Shown piece by piece: positions 11,928 through 22,013 of a DNA stretch of 64,000 nt. A model generated the notes under the pieces. That model was not told the origin of the DNA, made no database searches, and saw nothing but the letters and a program-made list of their open reading frames with translations. Positions within the stretch are counted from its first letter, which is position 1; every line of letters starts with the position of its first letter. The position numbers were made by a program, and so were the translations under genes. The stretch is taken from NCBI RefSeq assembly GCF_014489115.1, contig NZ_JACTAH010000002.1, positions 1,537,129-1,601,128 of the forward strand, given 5' to 3'. The DNA is from Thauera sedimentorum (lineage in GTDB: Bacteria > Pseudomonadota > Gammaproteobacteria > Burkholderiales > Rhodocyclaceae).

Positions 11928-12232
11928 GTCGAGATTCTCCTTGGGCCGGATGGCGGCCTCCTGCACCTGCCGGGCCTTGTGGGCCGAGACCGGCGCGAAC
12001 TGCTCATGTGTGCGCTGCAGCGCTCTTTCAGGTTACTGATTTATGGTCGATTACGACGATTACAAGTGCTTCCGAACTCAAAAAATGCTGCTACGCACAA
12101 CTGCAAAATAGTGCAGTCGGCGGATTGCTGCAAGCGGTTTGTTGTTGCAATGCAACAATTCCTCCGTCCGCAGCCTTGGCGGCGCTGCGGCGGAGCTGGC
12201 GGTTAGAATTGCGGCACACAAGGAAGCCCTCG
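11928..12232. other. 305-bp intergenic region with an A+T-rich core
   Basis: Divergent spacer between the 108-aa protein gene and uvrD. About 12035-12165 is clearly A+T-richer than the surroundings. It contains a 7-bp perfect inverted repeat (TTGTTGC, 3-nt spacer, GCAACAA; 12142-12158), a possible operator, and the TAGAAT candidate -10 for uvrD at 12204-12209. No RNA gene or additional ORF was seen. Confidence 0.5.
12204..12209 (+). promoter_or_regulatory. candidate -10 element for uvrD
   Basis: TAGAAT lies 23 nt upstream of the uvrD ATG, downstream of the A+T-rich core and inverted repeat. No clear -35 is seen. Confidence 0.35.
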
Positions 12233-14458
<2,226 letters not shown>

Positions 14459-14464
14459 CGAGGC

Positions 14465-14538
14465 TGTAGGAGCGGCCTTGGCCGCGATGCGGTGTCCGTT
14501 ATCGCCCTGCCCGCATCGCGGCCAAGGCCGCTCCTACA
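14465..14538. repeat. REP-type inverted repeat (GTAGGAGCGGCC family)
   Basis: Two near-perfect complementary 28-bp arms (TGTAGGAGCGGCCTTGGCCG... and its complement) enclose an 18-nt spacer between uvrD (+) and parA (-) stops. The TAGGAGCGGC core is a widespread extragenic palindrome type in proteobacteria. It can also act as a bidirectional transcript end. A single related arm occurs at 55869-55891. Confidence 0.85.
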
Positions 14539-14542
14539 CGGG

Positions 14543-15322
14543 TCAGGCGCCGTACTTGCGCGCCAGCTTGTCGTGCAGGTCGAGGAATTCCTGCGACAGC
14601 TTGTGGCGCGGGTCGAGGTGGATCATCGGCCGCGCCTGCTCGTGCGATTCCTTGATCTTCACCGAGGCCGACAGGTAGGGGTCGAGCACCGGCAGGCCCT
14701 CGGCCACCAACTCATCGACCACCTTGCGCGGCAGGCTGGCGCGCGGCTGGAACTGGTTCACCACGATGCCTTCCACGTTCAGCTCGCGGTTGTGGTCGGC
14801 CTTGATCTCCTCCACGTTCTCCAGCAGCGAATACAGTGCGCGGCGCGAGAAGTCGTCGCAGTCGAAGGGAATCAGGCAGGCATTGGCGGCGATCAGCGCC
14901 GATCGGGTGTAGAAGTTGAGCGCCGGCGGGGTGTCGATCCACACGCAGTCGTAGTCTTCGGCCAGCTCGTCGAGTGCGTCGCGCAGCTTGTAGATCTTGT
15001 AGCGCGACTCCAGCTTGCCCTGTAGTTCCTCGAGCTGCGGATGCGAGGGCATCACGTGCAGGCCTTCGAAGGGCGAGGCGACGATGAACTCCTCGGTGCC
15101 CTTGGGGTTGAGCTTGAAGTTCAGCGTCTGGTCGAAGAAATCCGCCAGCGTGGTGTCGAGCTCGGTGCCGTCGCTGCCCAACAGGTACTGGGTCGAGTTG
15201 CCCTGCGGGTCGAGGTCAACCACCAGCGTGCGCAGACCCTTGTGCGCGCCGATGGCCGCCAGGTTGCAGGTGATGGTGGACTTGCCCACGCCGCCCTTCT
15301 GATTGAATACCACGCGTCGCAT
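14543..15322 (-). CDS. orphan ParA/Soj-family ATPase
   Basis: 259-aa deviant-Walker ATPase of the ParA/MinD superfamily that positions cargo on the nucleoid. Motifs are clear: [19 protein letters not shown] (deviant Walker A with signature Lys, residues 5-23), VVDLDPQGNSTQYLLG (switch I/A'), and YDCVWIDTPPALN (Walker B). It lacks an N-terminal helix-turn-helix, as in Soj-type proteins. No parB or parS sites are adjacent, so the cargo is unknown. A good GGGAGGA ribosome site and a CATAAT candidate -10 (15349-15354) lie between it and the mshQ stop 93 nt upstream. Readthrough from the MSHA operon is also possible, as no terminator is visible. Confidence 0.9.
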   Translation of the reverse strand: MRRVVFNQKGGVGKSTITCNLAAIGAHKGLRTLVVDLDPQGNSTQYLLGSDGTELDTTLADFFDQTLNFKLNPKGTEEFIVASPFEGLHVMPSHPQLEELQGKLESRYKIYKLRDALDELAEDYDCVWIDTPPALNFYTRSALIAANACLIPFDCDDFSRRALYSLLENVEEIKADHNRELNVEGIVVNQFQPRASLPRKVVDELVAEGLPVLDPYLSASVKIKESHEQARPMIHLDPRHKLSQEFLDLHDKLARKYGA

Positions 15323-15415
15323 CGTCTTCCTCCCGTATGGCTGGCGTGATTATGCCCATAAAGGACGGGGTCTGTGCGGGCGTTTTGCGCGTTGCAGCAT
15401 GCGCGGCGGCCTTGT

Positions 15416-18400
15416 TCAGCGCCAGATTTCGCGGGTGCGGATCACCGCCGGGTTGCCGCGATACAGACCCCAGGAGGCGCGTCCGCGCGGGTCGTCGTCG
15501 TGCGCGCCGTCGCCGTTCCAGTCGTAGCGCAGCCAGGGCAGGCCGGCGGCGCCGAGCAGCGCGCTGAGGTCCGCAAAGCCGGCATTGCCGGCGCCCGGCG
15601 CGGACAGGCCGAGCTGGAGCAGGCCGGCGCCGAACGTGCCTGTCCCGCTCAGGGTGGTGCTGCCGCCGCCGATGGCGATGTCGCCGTCGGTCTGGCCGGC
15701 CTGCAGGTTGTTGTCCAGGCGCAGCAGCGAAACCGCCCCGAACGCCGTGCAGCTGTCGTCCGCATTGAGCACGAAACGGCTGCCGTCGAACTGCTCGGCG
15801 CGCAGCGGCAGCGTCACGCCCTCGGTTTCAAGGTGCTGGTGGCGGCGTTCGACCGCCAGCCGGCCCCAGCGCAACTGGGTGCCGCCGATGTCCGCCAGCC
15901 TGAAGCCTTCGCAGCTTCCGTCGGCGTCGGGGTCGTGGCAGGCGCCGTCGCCGTCGGTCAGGTCGGCGGCGGCGAGGTCCAGATGGACGCGGGCGTCGAA
16001 GGGCGCCTCGGGGCCGAGCGGCTTGCCGTAGTTGAGCTGTACGCCGGTGAGGGTGGCCTGTCCGGCGCCGTCATAGTCGCCGGTGCCGGCCCAGCCCACC
16101 GTGCCTGCCGCGTCCACGCCCAGGGTGGCGGCCGTGCCGGCGGCCGCGTTCTCGTGGCTGCGGCCGGCAAGGCTGGAAGCCAGCCGCCAGAAGGGGCCGC
16201 CGTAGTTGCTGGTCACGCCGCCGGCTGCGTTCAGGCCGGTGACGGTGACCTGCGGATCGACCAGGAAACCGAAGGGCTGGCCCAGGTAGCTGAAGCCGCC
16301 GGCCGCGCAGGCGTGGTCGAACAGCGGGGTGTTCCCGGCGACGGCCAGTCGCGCCGGGATGAAGCGGCCGAGTGGCGCCGATTCGCCGCCCGCCACGGTT
16401 TCGCCGAAATAGGCCCCGGCGGGCGGTGTGGCGGTGAAGCGGAACACGCCGACCTCGGAGATCGACTGCGCCAACGTACGTTCGCCCGCGTCCGCGGCAC
16501 CCAAGGCCATCGTGGCGGTCCCGACGCTGCCAGGGCTGCCTGCGGCCGGGGCGATGAGCGTGGCGTCGAGGGCGAGGCCGCTCTGGCGGTAGTTGGGCGT
16601 GGTCGGATTGCCGGTGCACAGGTCGGCGTCGGCGTCCGACTGCCAGGCCACGGCGCGGACCTCCAGGTCGAAGTCGGTGCCGGCTGCGACGAAGGCGCTG
16701 CAAGTGTGGTCGGCCGCCGCGCAAGCCGCCGCGGGGGCCGGGCTTTCCACGCACAGGCCGGCCGGCTTGACCACGAAGCCGTCGCTGCCGTTCAGCGTCA
16801 GGCCCGCGTCCTCATTGGCCGCCGTTCCCTGGTAGCGGGCGTACAGGCTCATCAGGCCGGCGTCGTCGTAGCGTACGCTAATGGTCGCATCGGCGTTGCC
16901 ATCGAATTCGAGCGGCAGGTTGGTCCAGCCCGATCCGTTGCTCACCGCGTTGCCGTCCACATGCACCCGCGCGCTGCCGCTGCCAGGGTCGTCGTAGGTG
17001 CTGCGGAAGCCCACGGTGCGGGTGCCGGTCATCCCCGGCGCGCAGCTGTCCGGGTTGGCGGGGTCGGTCCGGCGGGCGCTGATCACCACGTCGGCCGGCT
17101 TGCCGGCGATCAGCGTCGGCACGTCGAACACCAGCCCGCTGGCGGCGAAGCTAAGGCTGCAGTTGCCCTCCACGCCGTTGCGGAAGCAGCGGGTGACGTT
17201 GGCCGCCGCGGGGGTGGCGGAGGCGATGCCGAGCGTGGCCGTGCCGGTGCTGTTGCGGCGTAGCTGGAAGTCGGCGCTGCCGCCGCTGAAGGACTTGGCG
17301 TTGCTGCCGCCCAGCCAGTACTGCCCGCCGCTGTTCGCCGGCTGCAGGCTGAGGTCCACGCTGCCGGTGTAGGGCGTGCTGCAGTCGTTGTTCGCGCAGG
17401 CCTGGATGGTCACCGTTTCCGGCGCGCAGGTCAGCCCCGCGCCGTCGTGCAGGATGCGGAAATGGTGAACCTGCGGTTCCAGCGGTTCCATGCGCAGCGC
17501 GCAGACCTCGAGGTTGTCGATCTCGTGATTGTCGTTGCTGCCGCCGGTCGAACCGGTCAGGGTGAGCAGCAGGTTCTCCGGCACCGCGGCCTGGCCGGCG
17601 CTGCTCAGCACGTCGACCGGGCCGATCAGGGTCTGGAAGCCGCTGCCACTGTCGCGTTCGATGGTCACCCAGGACTGTCCCGCGACCTGGCTGTCCACCG
17701 TGACGCGGTAGCGGTGGCCGACGTTGTTGCGAACGGTGGGCGAGAGGGTGGTCGTGCCGGAAAGATAGGCGTATCCGTTCGGACCGCTGCCTGAACCGCG
17801 CAGAGCGATGGAGTTGGTGCGGCGCCCGGGGCCGCCGCTGCGCCCTTCGGTGGGGTTCGAGTAGTTGCCGTAGCTGTCCAGTCCCATGCCCAGCCAGCCG
17901 CCGGAGAAGCCGTCGATGCCGTGGCCGTTGGCATAGCCCAGCGAGCCGCCGTAGGCGCCGGGCGATGGCGTGGTCGAGGCATCGGAGAGCACCACCGCAA
18001 TGCCGTCGGCCCCGCTGCCGCCGTAGGCGTAGTAGTCGAACTCGAGGGTCACCCGATTGCTCCCGGAGGGGAAGAGCCGCTGGAAGGTCGCCGCGGTGGC
18101 GACATTGCCGCTGGTGTTGGTCAGGCGCAGACGGCCATTGACGATGCGCGGGTTGCCAAAGCTGCCGCTGCGGTTGGTGACCGACCAGTCGTCGCCGAGC
18201 TCGCTGCGGCCGAAACCGTCGGAGACGCATTGGAGGGCCTGCGGACACTCGCGCTCCGAGCCGTCGAGGTTCTTGCCGGCGGCCTGCTTGGCGTGGATGT
18301 CGGCGACCTGGCCCGCATCGAGGACGCGGTCGAAGACCAGCACTTCGTCGAGATCGCCAACCAGATGGGCGGCGGACTCGCTGGCGTTGGTGTTCTCGAT

Positions 18401-19801
18401 CCGCCCTATGCTCGAAAACGGCGTGTTGACCTGCCCGGAACCGGTGGTGCCGCTGCGATCCAGGCTGCCGTCGATGTAGATGGTGTAGGCGCCCGACGAG
18501 GCGCTGCGGGTGAGCACGACGTGGCGCCACTGGCCATTGTTGATCGCCACTGTCGACCTGGCGTTGTTGTCGTTGCCTTTCGAGATGCCGATCCGCCCGG
18601 AGGCGTCCAGCCAGCCCCAGAAGATGTCGTTGGTGCCGCCGCTTTGCTCTACCCCTGCGACGCCGGGGGCGGCCCAGTTGGTGTTGTTGCCGGTTTGCGT
18701 GGTCCGGATCCAGAAGCTCAGGCTGGCGGTGCCGGACAGCACGGAAGAGAGATTGCTCACCTGGACGTGGCTGCTGCCGTCGAAGTGCCCCGCGCGGCAG
18801 ATCGCGCCCGGCTCGGTGGTCCCGGCGCCGTTGATCGCGCTGCCGTGGCGGGCGTTGCCGCTGCTGTCGGCCACCTCGCCTACCGCGCCGCTCCATGCCG
18901 GTTCGTCCATGGCATAGGCGGCGACCGGGGCGGGCAGGGCCGACGCGTTGCAGCGGGGATGGTCAGGGATGCAGATGCCGACGACCCCACTGCTGTTGTC
19001 GATCGTCAGGCTGCCGGCCCAGCCACCGGCGGTGACGTTGCCGACCACCGAGGTGCTGGTCGTGAGCGTGATCGTGTTGCTGCTGGCGGTGATGTCGCCC
19101 TGGATCGTCCCGCCCGAGATCGAGATCGAGTTGCTGTTGCTGCTGATGTTGCCGGTGATGTCGGTGCCGGTGGCGCTGACCGTGCAGCAGTTCGAGTGTA
19201 CGTTGCCGCTTACCGTCCCGCCGTTGAGGGTGATGCTGCCGGTGTTCGCGGTGATGTTGCCGCCGACGGTGGCGTTGGTCGTGCTGACGCCGTTGCTGGC
19301 GCTCACCGCACCGCTCACCGAGGAGTTGACCAGGCTGGACGGGCCGTTGGTGGTGACCGTGCCGTCCAGGGTCGTGCCGTTCAGGTTGATCGCGCCCCAG
19401 CCTGTGGAGCGCAGGTCGCCATACAAGGTGTTGTCGCTGCCGTCGACCTGGATCGCCCCCCACTGGGTCTGCACATCGAGCCTGTCGCCTGCGCTGCCCA
19501 GGGTATTGCTGCCCTGAAGCGTGATGCCGCCATGGACGATCAGGGTGAGATCCGAATTCGGCGAGATGCTGTCCCCGGCGCCGAGGGTGATGCTGCCGCT
19601 GCAGGTCCGGGTGCTGCCCGAGGCGGACCAGCTGCCGCCGTTGCAGGTGGGGTAGTTGCCGGGGTTGCCGGGGTTGCCGTTCAGGACGTAGTTGGCGGCA
19701 TGCGCCGGAAGTGCGACGCACAAGGCCAGCAGCAGTGCCCGAATGGCGCTGCGCCCGAGGCGCCGGCTGGATGCGGGCAGGTTCAAGGAGCGCTCGGTCA
19801 T
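15416..19801 (-). CDS. mshQ: MSHA biogenesis protein MshQ, large lectin-domain protein
   Basis: 1461-aa exported protein and last gene of the MSHA operon. A signal peptide ends near residue 35 (ALCVALPAHA). Residues about 40-300 form a Gly/Asn/Thr/Ser-rich stretch of short repeats (GNITANTGSITLNGG, SGNVHSN, GNVTAGGW) typical of a beta-helix. Residues about 315-510 resemble a LamG/concanavalin-like domain (AYAMDEPAWSG, GHFDGSSHVQVSN). About 530-760 resemble an L-type lectin (DYYAYGGSGADGIAVVLSD, GGSLGYANGHGIDGFSGG). The C-terminal 700 residues match the domain usual in MshQ (DUF6701-like by memory). The ATG overlaps the mshP stop (ATGA). A probable surface or tip component; adhesion is inferred. 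Confidence 0.88.
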   Translation of the reverse strand: MTERSLNLPASSRRLGRSAIRALLLALCVALPAHAANYVLNGNPGNPGNYPTCNGGSWSASGSTRTCSGSITLGAGDSISPNSDLTLIVHGGITLQGSNTLGSAGDRLDVQTQWGAIQVDGSDNTLYGDLRSTGWGAINLNGTTLDGTVTTNGPSSLVNSSVSGAVSASNGVSTTNATVGGNITANTGSITLNGGTVSGNVHSNCCTVSATGTDITGNISSNSNSISISGGTIQGDITASSNTITLTTSTSVVGNVTAGGWAGSLTIDNSSGVVGICIPDHPRCNASALPAPVAAYAMDEPAWSGAVGEVADSSGNARHGSAINGAGTTEPGAICRAGHFDGSSHVQVSNLSSVLSGTASLSFWIRTTQTGNNTNWAAPGVAGVEQSGGTNDIFWGWLDASGRIGISKGNDNNARSTVAINNGQWRHVVLTRSASSGAYTIYIDGSLDRSGTTGSGQVNTPFSSIGRIENTNASESAAHLVGDLDEVLVFDRVLDAGQVADIHAKQAAGKNLDGSERECPQALQCVSDGFGRSELGDDWSVTNRSGSFGNPRIVNGRLRLTNTSGNVATAATFQRLFPSGSNRVTLEFDYYAYGGSGADGIAVVLSDASTTPSPGAYGGSLGYANGHGIDGFSGGWLGMGLDSYGNYSNPTEGRSGGPGRRTNSIALRGSGSGPNGYAYLSGTTTLSPTVRNNVGHRYRVTVDSQVAGQSWVTIERDSGSGFQTLIGPVDVLSSAGQAAVPENLLLTLTGSTGGSNDNHEIDNLEVCALRMEPLEPQVHHFRILHDGAGLTCAPETVTIQACANNDCSTPYTGSVDLSLQPANSGGQYWLGGSNAKSFSGGSADFQLRRNSTGTATLGIASATPAAANVTRCFRNGVEGNCSLSFAASGLVFDVPTLIAGKPADVVISARRTDPANPDSCAPGMTGTRTVGFRSTYDDPGSGSARVHVDGNAVSNGSGWTNLPLEFDGNADATISVRYDDAGLMSLYARYQGTAANEDAGLTLNGSDGFVVKPAGLCVESPAPAAACAAADHTCSAFVAAGTDFDLEVRAVAWQSDADADLCTGNPTTPNYRQSGLALDATLIAPAAGSPGSVGTATMALGAADAGERTLAQSISEVGVFRFTATPPAGAYFGETVAGGESAPLGRFIPARLAVAGNTPLFDHACAAGGFSYLGQPFGFLVDPQVTVTGLNAAGGVTSNYGGPFWRLASSLAGRSHENAAAGTAATLGVDAAGTVGWAGTGDYDGAGQATLTGVQLNYGKPLGPEAPFDARVHLDLAAADLTDGDGACHDPDADGSCEGFRLADIGGTQLRWGRLAVERRHQHLETEGVTLPLRAEQFDGSRFVLNADDSCTAFGAVSLLRLDNNLQAGQTDGDIAIGGGSTTLSGTGTFGAGLLQLGLSAPGAGNAGFADLSALLGAAGLPWLRYDWNGDGAHDDDPRGRASWGLYRGNPAVIRTREIWR

Positions 19802-20178
19802 GGTGTGATCCACAGGGTCATGGTCGCTTCCCGGGTGGCCGCGCCGGCAGGCGAGGCGCTCGCTGCGGTGGCCACGCTGGCGATGCGGAACACGTTCAGT
19901 TGGTCGTCGCCCTCGGTCACCAGGCTGCTGCTGCAGGTCACGTTGACGTCGAAACCGGCGAAGCTGAGCGTGCCGGTACAGGGCTGGCCGTTCGTCGCCC
20001 GGTGCCGACCCCACTCCAGTCCGGCCCGCGCGGCGTACCAGGCCTGGCGGCCCTCCTGTGCCATCAGCGTGCCCAGGTGCTGGGTGGCGCCCAGTTGCAC
20101 GATCACCGCACCCAGGCCGGCCAGCACGACCAGGATGAAGACTACCGCGATGATGGAGAAACCGCGCTGCCGTCTCAT
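19798..20178 (-). CDS. mshP: MSHA minor pilin-like protein MshP
   Basis: 126-aa pilin-like protein with a short prepilin leader MRRQRG followed by FSIIAVVFILVVLAGLG, a hydrophobic helix expected to be processed by the prepilin peptidase. Position +5 is not Glu (FSIIA), which is also usual for MshP and suggests a special place in the fibre. A Cys pair (PCTG, VTCSS) may form a disulfide. The start at 20176-20178 overlaps the mshO stop by 4 bp, and the stop overlaps the mshQ start by 4 bp. The frame is open further upstream, but this leader defines the start. Confidence 0.88.
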   Translation of the reverse strand: MRRQRGFSIIAVVFILVVLAGLGAVIVQLGATQHLGTLMAQEGRQAWYAARAGLEWGRHRATNGQPCTGTLSFAGFDVNVTCSSSLVTEGDDQLNVFRIASVATAASASPAGAATREATMTLWITP

Positions 20179-20999
20179 GGGGCGTTCACCACCTGGGCCT
20201 GGTATAGCAGGTTGACGGTTTCGCCGTCGGCGGTGAGGCCCAGGCGCAGGGTGACCAGGCCGTTGCGCACATGGTCGCCGGGCTGGTAGCTGAACTGGCA
20301 CAGCGTTGCGCCTTCGGCCAGCAGGGCGCCGTGGGCGGTGCCGAAGGCGGTGGATTGCGCGGCGCCGTAGCCGTAGCCGGTGTGGCGGCGCAGCTGGCCG
20401 CCGGCGCAGAAATAGCTCACCGGGCCGCTGGCCGGCACCACGTCGAAGCGCTGGGCGTCGAGCGAGGGAAAGGCGAACAGCGTGGCGGCGCTCAGCGTCA
20501 TCGTTCCGCCGGCGAAAGCGGCGATGGTCGCGCGGTTGTCGCCGATGTAGGCGTTGGCGGCCGGCCCTGTGGCGGTGGCGTTGTAGATCACCAACTGGTC
20601 GCCGGCCGCCGCGCCTGCGGCGAGCCCGCCGAGTACGTCGAAGCTGCTGTCGGCGGTGGCGAAATCCAGCGGATCGGAGGCGGGGTCGGCCGGGTCGGGC
20701 AGCGCGCGGTAGCGGCCGCCATCGCTGGTGGGGATGAATTCCAGGTAGCTGCCCCCGCCGGCGATGCGCACGCTGTTGGGCAGCGCCATGCGCAGCTCGC
20801 GCACCATGCGGGTGAGCGCCAGGTCGGCCTCGGCCACCAGTCCGGCGCGGCGCGCCTGGTCTTCGAAGGCGCGGAAGGGTTGCAGCAGGATGCCGGCGGT
20901 GAGCCCGCCGAGGATACCGAGGATGATGATCACCACCACCAGCTCGACCAGCGTGAAGCCGCGCTGGGTGGCGGTCGGTGCGGGGTGGTGGCGGGTCAC
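20175..20999 (-). CDS. mshO: MSHA minor pilin MshO
   Basis: Pilin-like minor component (274 aa) with prepilin cleavage site TQRG|FTLVEL (Glu at +5) followed by VVVIIILGILGGLTAGIL. The large soluble head fits MshO/PilW-type pseudopilins; a Cys pair (YFCAGG, TLCQFS) may be disulfide-linked. Start decision: an ATG at 21044 would give a 29-residue leader and overlap mshD by 32 bp. The GTG at 20997-20999 has a GGAG ribosome site 8 nt upstream, lies 13 nt after the mshD stop and gives a normal 14-residue leader, so it is preferred. The stop overlaps the mshP ATG. Confidence 0.87.
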   Translation of the reverse strand: MTRHHPAPTATQRGFTLVELVVVIIILGILGGLTAGILLQPFRAFEDQARRAGLVAEADLALTRMVRELRMALPNSVRIAGGGSYLEFIPTSDGGRYRALPDPADPASDPLDFATADSSFDVLGGLAAGAAAGDQLVIYNATATGPAANAYIGDNRATIAAFAGGTMTLSAATLFAFPSLDAQRFDVVPASGPVSYFCAGGQLRRHTGYGYGAAQSTAFGTAHGALLAEGATLCQFSYQPGDHVRNGLVTLRLGLTADGETVNLLYQAQVVNAP

Positions 21000-21012
21000 A
21001 GCGGCGGCTCCG

Positions 21013-21453
21013 TCAGTCCTCGGCACGGAAGCCGGCAAGTTCACTGCGCGCGCCTTCGCCGCTGGCGACCACGGTGATGCGACAGCCCGGCACGCCGGCG
21101 AGGGAGTCGCTGGCCACCGTCACCTGTACGCGGTAGCCGCCGAGGCCGGCGAGCGGGTTCCCCGACACGTCGACGGGCGGCTGGTCGTCCACGCCGTCGT
21201 AGTCGGCGACGAAAGCCCATTCGCCGCGCACCGTGCCGCCGGGGCTCGCGCCCGGACAGCGCATGCCCATGATCTCTTCCAGGTAGCCTTCGGCGAGCGC
21301 GATGGCCTGCTGCTGCAGCATCGGGTCGGCGCTCCTGGACACGGTGTTGTTGAAGGCGGCGAGGATGCCGACCAGCCCGGCCGACAATACGACGATGACG
21401 ACGATGAGTTCGATCAGCGTGAAGCCGCGGGAAGGGGAGCGTTCAGCGCACAT
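21013..21453 (-). CDS. mshD: MSHA minor pilin MshD
   Basis: 146-aa pilin-like protein with leader MCAERSPSRG and cleavage before FTLIELIVVIVVLSAGLVGILAAF (Glu at +5), matching MshD/PilV-type minor pilins. The head has Cys residues in GMRCPGA and PGCRIT that could form the C-terminal disulfide. The start overlaps the end of the upstream pilin gene by 11 bp, and mshO begins 13 nt after its stop, so it is part of the tightly packed pilin block. Downstream C-terminal region is ordinary; no sign of truncation. Confidence 0.87.
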   Translation of the reverse strand: MCAERSPSRGFTLIELIVVIVVLSAGLVGILAAFNNTVSRSADPMLQQQAIALAEGYLEEIMGMRCPGASPGGTVRGEWAFVADYDGVDDQPPVDVSGNPLAGLGGYRVQVTVASDSLAGVPGCRITVVASGEGARSELAGFRAED

Positions 21454-22006
21454 GGCCGGTCTCCGCTTCCACGGTGATGGTGCGCGAACCGATGGCGATG
21501 AGCGCGCCGGCGCCCGGGCGGCCGAGGCCGTCGAAGGACAGCGTGGCGCTGCCCACGGTGACACCCGCCGGCGCCTGCCCCCGCCCCCTGCCGGAACCGT
21601 CCCAGGGACGGCCGCTGCCGGGATTGAGCAGGTAGGTGCCGCCGCTCGCCGGGCAGGCTGCGGCAGTGCAGATGCGGTAGGCGCCGCCGCCGAACACCGC
21701 GGTCACCGCGGCATTGCGCGCTACCGCGACTTGGCGCGCGTAGCGCAGCGCCGCGGCGGCTTCCTCGGCGTAGCCGTACTCGTCGAAGTCGCCGGTGTTC
21801 AGGCGCGGGACCGCCACCACGGCGAGGATGCCAAGCAGCAGGATGACGATGACGAGTTCGATGAGGGTGAAGCCGCGGGAGAGGCGGATGTCTCCCCGCG
21901 GCGGATGCAGTCCTGGTCCGGATGAAGCGCAGCGGAATCCGGGGCACGGCTCTGGTAGTCCAGAGGCCGAGCCCGGATTGCGACGCCATTCATCCGGGCT
22001 ACGCAT
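21443..22006 (-). CDS. mshC: MSHA minor pilin MshC with REP-encoded N-terminus
   Basis: GspH/FimT-like minor pilin: SRG|FTLIELVIVILLLGILAVVAVPRL with Glu at +5, then AEEAAAALRYARQVAVARNAAV, the signature of MshC-type proteins. The only ATG in frame downstream of mshA (22004-22006, 7 nt after the mshA stop) gives a 45-residue leader, far longer than usual. Most of that leader (codons 3-32) is translated from a REP-like palindromic element, and no ATG, GTG or TTG lies between it and the cleavage site. The gene may be coupled to mshA, poorly expressed, or started from a non-canonical codon (a GGGGAGAC lies just before an ATC, eight codons before the mature Phe). Mature region is intact. Confidence 0.8.
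   Translation of the reverse strand: MRSPDEWRRNPGSASGLPEPCPGFRCASSGPGLHPPRGDIRLSRGFTLIELVIVILLLGILAVVAVPRLNTGDFDEYGYAEEAAAALRYARQVAVARNAAVTAVFGGGAYRICTAAACPASGGTYLLNPGSGRPWDGSGRGRGQAPAGVTVGSATLSFDGLGRPGAGALIAIGSRTITVEAETGHVR
21917..22003. repeat. REP/BIME-like triple hairpin between mshA and mshC
   Basis: Plus-strand arms of the TCCGGATGAAGCGCAGCGGA... type and its complement-like partner (CCCGGATTGCGAC...CATCCGGGCTAC) flank a central hairpin (CTCTGG, 4 nt, CCAGAG). Each outer arm also folds on itself (CCGGAT/ATCCGG). This family (CCCGGATTCCGCTTCGCTTCATCCGGG-like halves) is a known type of dispersed extragenic palindrome, by memory. Here it overlaps the start of a coding sequence. Confidence 0.85.
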
Positions 22007-22013
22007 CGTCTGG

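Noticed and set aside
19040..19680. Short repeats in mshQ considered as a CRISPR-like array
   Set aside because: The repeats are degenerate, in frame and encode a Gly/Asn/Thr beta-helix pattern; no constant repeat or unique spacers.
17921..20215. 764-codon plus-strand ORF
   Set aside because: Antisense to mshQ and mshP; Val/Ala/Gly-rich shadow frame.
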